Origin: Lactonifactor longoviformis DSM 17459
GTDB taxonomy: Bacteria > Bacillota > Clostridia > Lachnospirales > Lachnospiraceae
DNA length: 64,000 bases
NCBI RefSeq assembly: GCF_900129135.1
Contig: NZ_FQVI01000001.1
Coordinates: 179,075 to 243,074, forward strand
Reading direction: 5' to 3'
Position 1 is the first letter of the stretch, and each line of letters begins with the position of its first letter. Under the pieces are notes generated by a model. The model was not told the origin of the DNA, made no database searches, and saw nothing but the letters and a program-made list of their open reading frames with translations. The translations under genes and the position numbers were made by a program. Positions 61,632 to 64,000 of this stretch are shown one piece after another.

Positions 61632-62090
61632 TTACTTTTTATGGAAGGTCTGAGACACCACAGTCACAATGCATCCCAGGAAAATAAAGAGATCTGATAG
61701 GTTGAAAACAATATTCTCAAATTTTTTCCATGGACACTTAAAACTTACATAGTCCGTCACATAGCCCTGACGCTGTCTGTCATGCCAGTTGGATAATCCA
61801 CCCCCCAGAATAAAGCTTGCACCTATTTTAGCTATTGTATACCCCTTCTGAAAAAGGAGCCACAGATAACCGATTCCGGCCAGCAAAAGTCCTGTAAGCT
61901 GTATATAAGTAACCTTTTTCCTGTCCTTTTTTAACAAACCAAATGCTATCCCCGGATTGTTTGTCCTGCGGATGAGGACTCTGCCTCCCAAACGTTCTTC
62001 TGTGACATTCAGTAATTTATCCGCCTCTACCTTACGCTTTATAAAATAGTCTAAGCAGAAAATTCCTGCTGCGATGATTAAAAATCCCAT
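61632..62090 (-). CDS. lspA: Signal peptidase II-like protein
   Basis: A 152-residue membrane protein with four hydrophobic segments. LspA motifs are recognisable: NNPGIAFGLL, GGGLSNWHDRQRQGYVTDYV with the first catalytic aspartate region, and FNLSDLFIFLG with the second. LspA cleaves prolipoproteins after lipid attachment. The GGALGN motif is changed to GGGLSN, so this is a diverged member. It is 30 bases downstream of clpX and probably cotranscribed. Confidence 0.8.
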   Translation of the reverse strand: MGFLIIAAGIFCLDYFIKRKVEADKLLNVTEERLGGRVLIRRTNNPGIAFGLLKKDRKKVTYIQLTGLLLAGIGYLWLLFQKGYTIAKIGASFILGGGLSNWHDRQRQGYVTDYVSFKCPWKKFENIVFNLSDLFIFLGCIVTVVSQTFHKK

Positions 62091-62120
62091 ACTCCACCTG
62101 CCTTGCCTCCGGCTCTGTAC

Positions 62121-63578
62121 CTATCCTTCCGTCGCCTCCAGTCGGACGGGCTCCTGCCCCCGAAGAAGAATCCTGGGTCCTCCGGTATGTTCTATATATT
62201 CCTTTGTTATAATTACTTCTCCGATACTGTCATCCTTTGGAATCTCATACATAATATCCAGCATGTATTCCTCCAGAATTGCCCGAAGTGCTCTAGCTCC
62301 TGTGTGCTTCTTCAGCGCCATCTCCGCTATGGCCTCCAGGGCACCGTCTTCGAACTCCAGCTTCACTTCATCCAGAGCCAGAAGCCTTTTATACTGCTTC
62401 AAGATCGCATTCTTAGGTTCTTTTAATATCTGAACCAGCATTTCCTTCGTCAGGCCAGACAGAGTAAACACCACTGGAAGCCTTCCTAAGAATTCCGGAA
62501 TCATGCCGAATGTTTTTAAATCATCCACAGTAACCTTCTGAAGAACTGTTTCGTCGTGGTCATATTTATCCTTCAGATCCGCGTTAAATCCAATGGAAGA
62601 CTGCTTATTCAGCCGTTCTTTGATTACATTCTCCAGCTCCGGAAAAGCGCCCCCACAGATAAACAGAATATTTTTGGTATCCACCGTTGTAAGGGGGACC
62701 ATAGCATTCTTGCTGTTTGCACCTACCGGGACCTCCACTTCGCTTCCCTCCAGAAGCTTAAGCATTCCCTGCTGCACAGATTCTCCGCTGACGTCCCTCT
62801 GGTTCGTGTTCTTTTTCTTGGCAAGCTTATCAATCTCGTCCACAAATATAATCCCATGCTCTGCCTTTTCCACATCATTATCCGCTGCCGCCAGGAGCTT
62901 AGATACTACACTTTCAATATCATCTCCAATGTATCCGGCTTCTGTCAGGGAGGTAGCATCCGTGATTGCCAGCGGCACATCCAACAGCCTGGCTAAAGTC
63001 TTCACCAGATACGTCTTGCCGCTTCCGGTGGGGCCAATCATCAGCATATTTGATTTTTCAATTTCAATATCATCCACCTTATCAGCGTATACTCTTTTAT
63101 AGTGATTATAAACAGCCACTGACATTACTTTTTTAGCATAGTCCTGCCCCACCACATATTCGTCTAGGCTGGCCTTGATCTTATGGGGAGCAGGTATGTC
63201 TTTTATACTGAGTGTCTTTGCAGTCTCCTCTTCCTTTGGCTTTTCCTTTTTCTTTTTCAGCTTCTGCTTTTTGGGGATCTGATCCTGCAGAGTCGACAGG
63301 TCAATCATACTGATGTTCGGCATATTAGGAATATTATTCATCAGATCGTTGTAATTAATATTGCTGCTGCTCATTGTGTCAAAACTTTTCTGCATACACT
63401 CTGTACAGATGTTAATATTATTGGGAAGACTTATCATCTTTCCAGCCTTGCTCTCAGGACGGCGGCACATAAAACATATTTTTTCATACTCGTCGTCATC
63501 TTTTTTATCATGATCATCCACAGTGACTGCGGTTTCTTCTATATCTGCCTCATCAAATAATTCTTTATCTTCTGACAT
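62121..63578 (-). CDS. clpX: ClpX ATPase with an extended linker
   Basis: ClpX unfolds substrates for the ClpP protease. With the ATG at 63578 (behind AAGGAG, eight bases) it has 485 residues, longer than the usual 410-430. The N-terminal zinc-binding domain has Cys35, Cys38, Cys58 and Cys61. Between it and the AAA+ domain is an insert of about 50 residues, first Asn/Met-rich and then Lys/Glu-rich (about 70-122). Walker A GPTGSGKT (182-189), Walker B IIFVDEIDK, and GGAFPELE follow. clpP is not next to it here. The ORF extends upstream to 63668 without a site. Confidence 0.93.
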   Translation of the reverse strand: MSEDKELFDEADIEETAVTVDDHDKKDDDEYEKICFMCRRPESKAGKMISLPNNINICTECMQKSFDTMSSSNINYNDLMNNIPNMPNISMIDLSTLQDQIPKKQKLKKKKEKPKEEETAKTLSIKDIPAPHKIKASLDEYVVGQDYAKKVMSVAVYNHYKRVYADKVDDIEIEKSNMLMIGPTGSGKTYLVKTLARLLDVPLAITDATSLTEAGYIGDDIESVVSKLLAAADNDVEKAEHGIIFVDEIDKLAKKKNTNQRDVSGESVQQGMLKLLEGSEVEVPVGANSKNAMVPLTTVDTKNILFICGGAFPELENVIKERLNKQSSIGFNADLKDKYDHDETVLQKVTVDDLKTFGMIPEFLGRLPVVFTLSGLTKEMLVQILKEPKNAILKQYKRLLALDEVKLEFEDGALEAIAEMALKKHTGARALRAILEEYMLDIMYEIPKDDSIGEVIITKEYIEHTGGPRILLRGQEPVRLEATEG

Positions 63579-63611
63579 ATAGTGTTCTCCTTTACGATTT
63601 CTACTTCCATC

Positions 63612-63640
63612 ATTATATCCTAATCTAATACGGTCTACAA
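63612..63640 (-). promoter_or_regulatory. clpX promoter (sigma-A type)
   Basis: Minus strand TTGTAG (63635-63640), 17-base spacer, TATAAT (63612-63617). It lies between the intron 3' end and clpX and is intact. Confidence 0.75.
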
Positions 63641-63669
63641 GTGAACTTTTTCTAAAGTCAGAGGACAAT

Positions 63670-64000
63670 CGAGTAGGAGGGAGTGATTAACTCCCGTCCT
63701 CTCACACCACCGTGCGTACCGTTCGGTACACGGCGGTTTCAATAGTTGACGTGCACAGACTGATAGGCAGTGGCTAAATCATAGAAGCCACTGTTTATCA
63801 ATCTTTCTTTTGTTAATGCTCTGTTGACCGCTCCCATTCCCGATACATACCAGTATTTCCTGCGGCTGTTTGCCGCCTGATGTGCAAAATATTCGGGTAT
63901 TCCGTGTTTCATAAGGTTTCTTTTCCTTGTTTTGGGTAACTTCCACTGTTTCCATATGCACATACGAATACGGTGATACAGCCATGAGTTCAGTTCGTCT
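63670..64000 (-). mobile_element. Group II intron copy 2, 3' end only
   Basis: In transcription direction the C-terminal end of the maturase is followed by a domain V-like hairpin (about 63700-63742) and a domain VI-like stem (GGGAG-TTAATCA-CTCCC, 63680-63696) ending near TCCTAC. The domain V sequence is nearly the same as in copy 1. The 5' part lies outside the window, so whether this copy is intact is unknown. Confidence 0.8.
63739..64000 (-). CDS. ltrA: Group II intron reverse transcriptase/maturase, C-terminal end (cut by window edge)
   Basis: The frame is open to the window edge and reads DELNSWLYHRIRMCIWKQWK, then NSRRKYWYVSG and ends YDLATAYQSVHVNY, the standard C terminus of these maturases. 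It matches the C terminus of copy 1 closely but not exactly (YDLAAAYQSVHVNC there), so the two are distinct intron lineages or diverged copies. Confidence 0.88.
   Translation of the reverse strand, partial: DELNSWLYHRIRMCIWKQWKLPKTRKRNLMKHGIPEYFAHQAANSRRKYWYVSGMGAVNRALTKERLINSGFYDLATAYQSVHVNY

Noticed and set aside
1..64000. CRISPR arrays, prophage or insertion sequences with transposase genes
   Set aside because: No repeat-spacer pattern, phage structural gene or transposase was seen; only the group II introns are mobile.

Overview
The window is chromosomal DNA from a spore-forming, Gram-positive, low-to-moderate-GC Clostridia bacterium, most likely of the Lachnospiraceae type. The grounds are a dcw cluster with two tandem class B penicillin-binding proteins, a MurE with the meso-DAP motif DNPR, a small Spo0E-like protein, a PASTA-domain kinase, AGGAGG-type ribosome binding sites and gut-anaerobe style corrinoid methyltransferases. 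There is no rRNA gene, so no genus can be named.

Region 1 (1-11.5 kb, minus strand) is the division and cell wall cluster mraZ-rsmH-ftsL-ftsI-spoVD-mraY-murD-ftsW-murA-ftsQ (ftsQ cut by the window edge). It starts from a promoter followed by five helically phased CCACTT/AAGTGG repeats, the expected MraZ operator. murG and murF are absent from the cluster, and murE lies in the next operon. Region 2 (11.6-26.6 kb, minus strand) holds a Spo0E-like gene, ychF, and a tightly packed housekeeping operon murE-priA-def-fmt-metalloprotease-rsmB-rlmN-stp-prkC-rsgA-rpe-thiN. Between murE and arcC is a short promoter-hairpin-terminator unit that may be a small RNA.

Region 3 (26.8-44.5 kb) is the accessory and most interesting part: carbamate kinase, a methyl-corrinoid:tetrahydrofolate methyltransferase, two corrinoid proteins, a non-pyrrolysine MttB-family methyltransferase, a reductive activator (RACo type), a DUF2284 cysteine-rich protein, two near-duplicate modules of M24 metallopeptidase plus MFS transporter, a split ThrE-type exporter, an XRE-cupin regulator and a PucR-type regulator. 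Three promoters here (both M24-MFS modules and mttB) share a CACACACATGA-type element just downstream of the -10 box, so they look like one regulon. The arrangement suggests import of a methylated compound, hydrolysis by an M24 enzyme, and demethylation into the tetrahydrofolate pool. The substrate is unknown.

Region 4 (44.4-55.4 kb) holds uppP, carAB with a possible attenuator, tRNA-Leu(CAG), a HAD phosphatase, an ACT-domain protein plus phenylacetate-CoA ligase, a PAS-GGDEF-HD signalling protein and a ferritin-like protein with a strongly structured upstream region. Region 5 (55.4-60 kb) is a second MttB locus: an MFS transporter of the same subfamily as the two in region 3, a sigma-54 activator, and divergent mttB2 behind a textbook sigma-54 promoter with three GCAAT...ATTGC palindromes. 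It lacks its own corrinoid protein and probably borrows those of region 3. Region 6 (60-64 kb) holds aspA, lspA and clpX.

Two group II intron copies are visible: an internally deleted one at about 29.8-30.7 kb inserted directly behind the MFS1 terminator, and the 3' end of another at the right edge, upstream of the clpX promoter.
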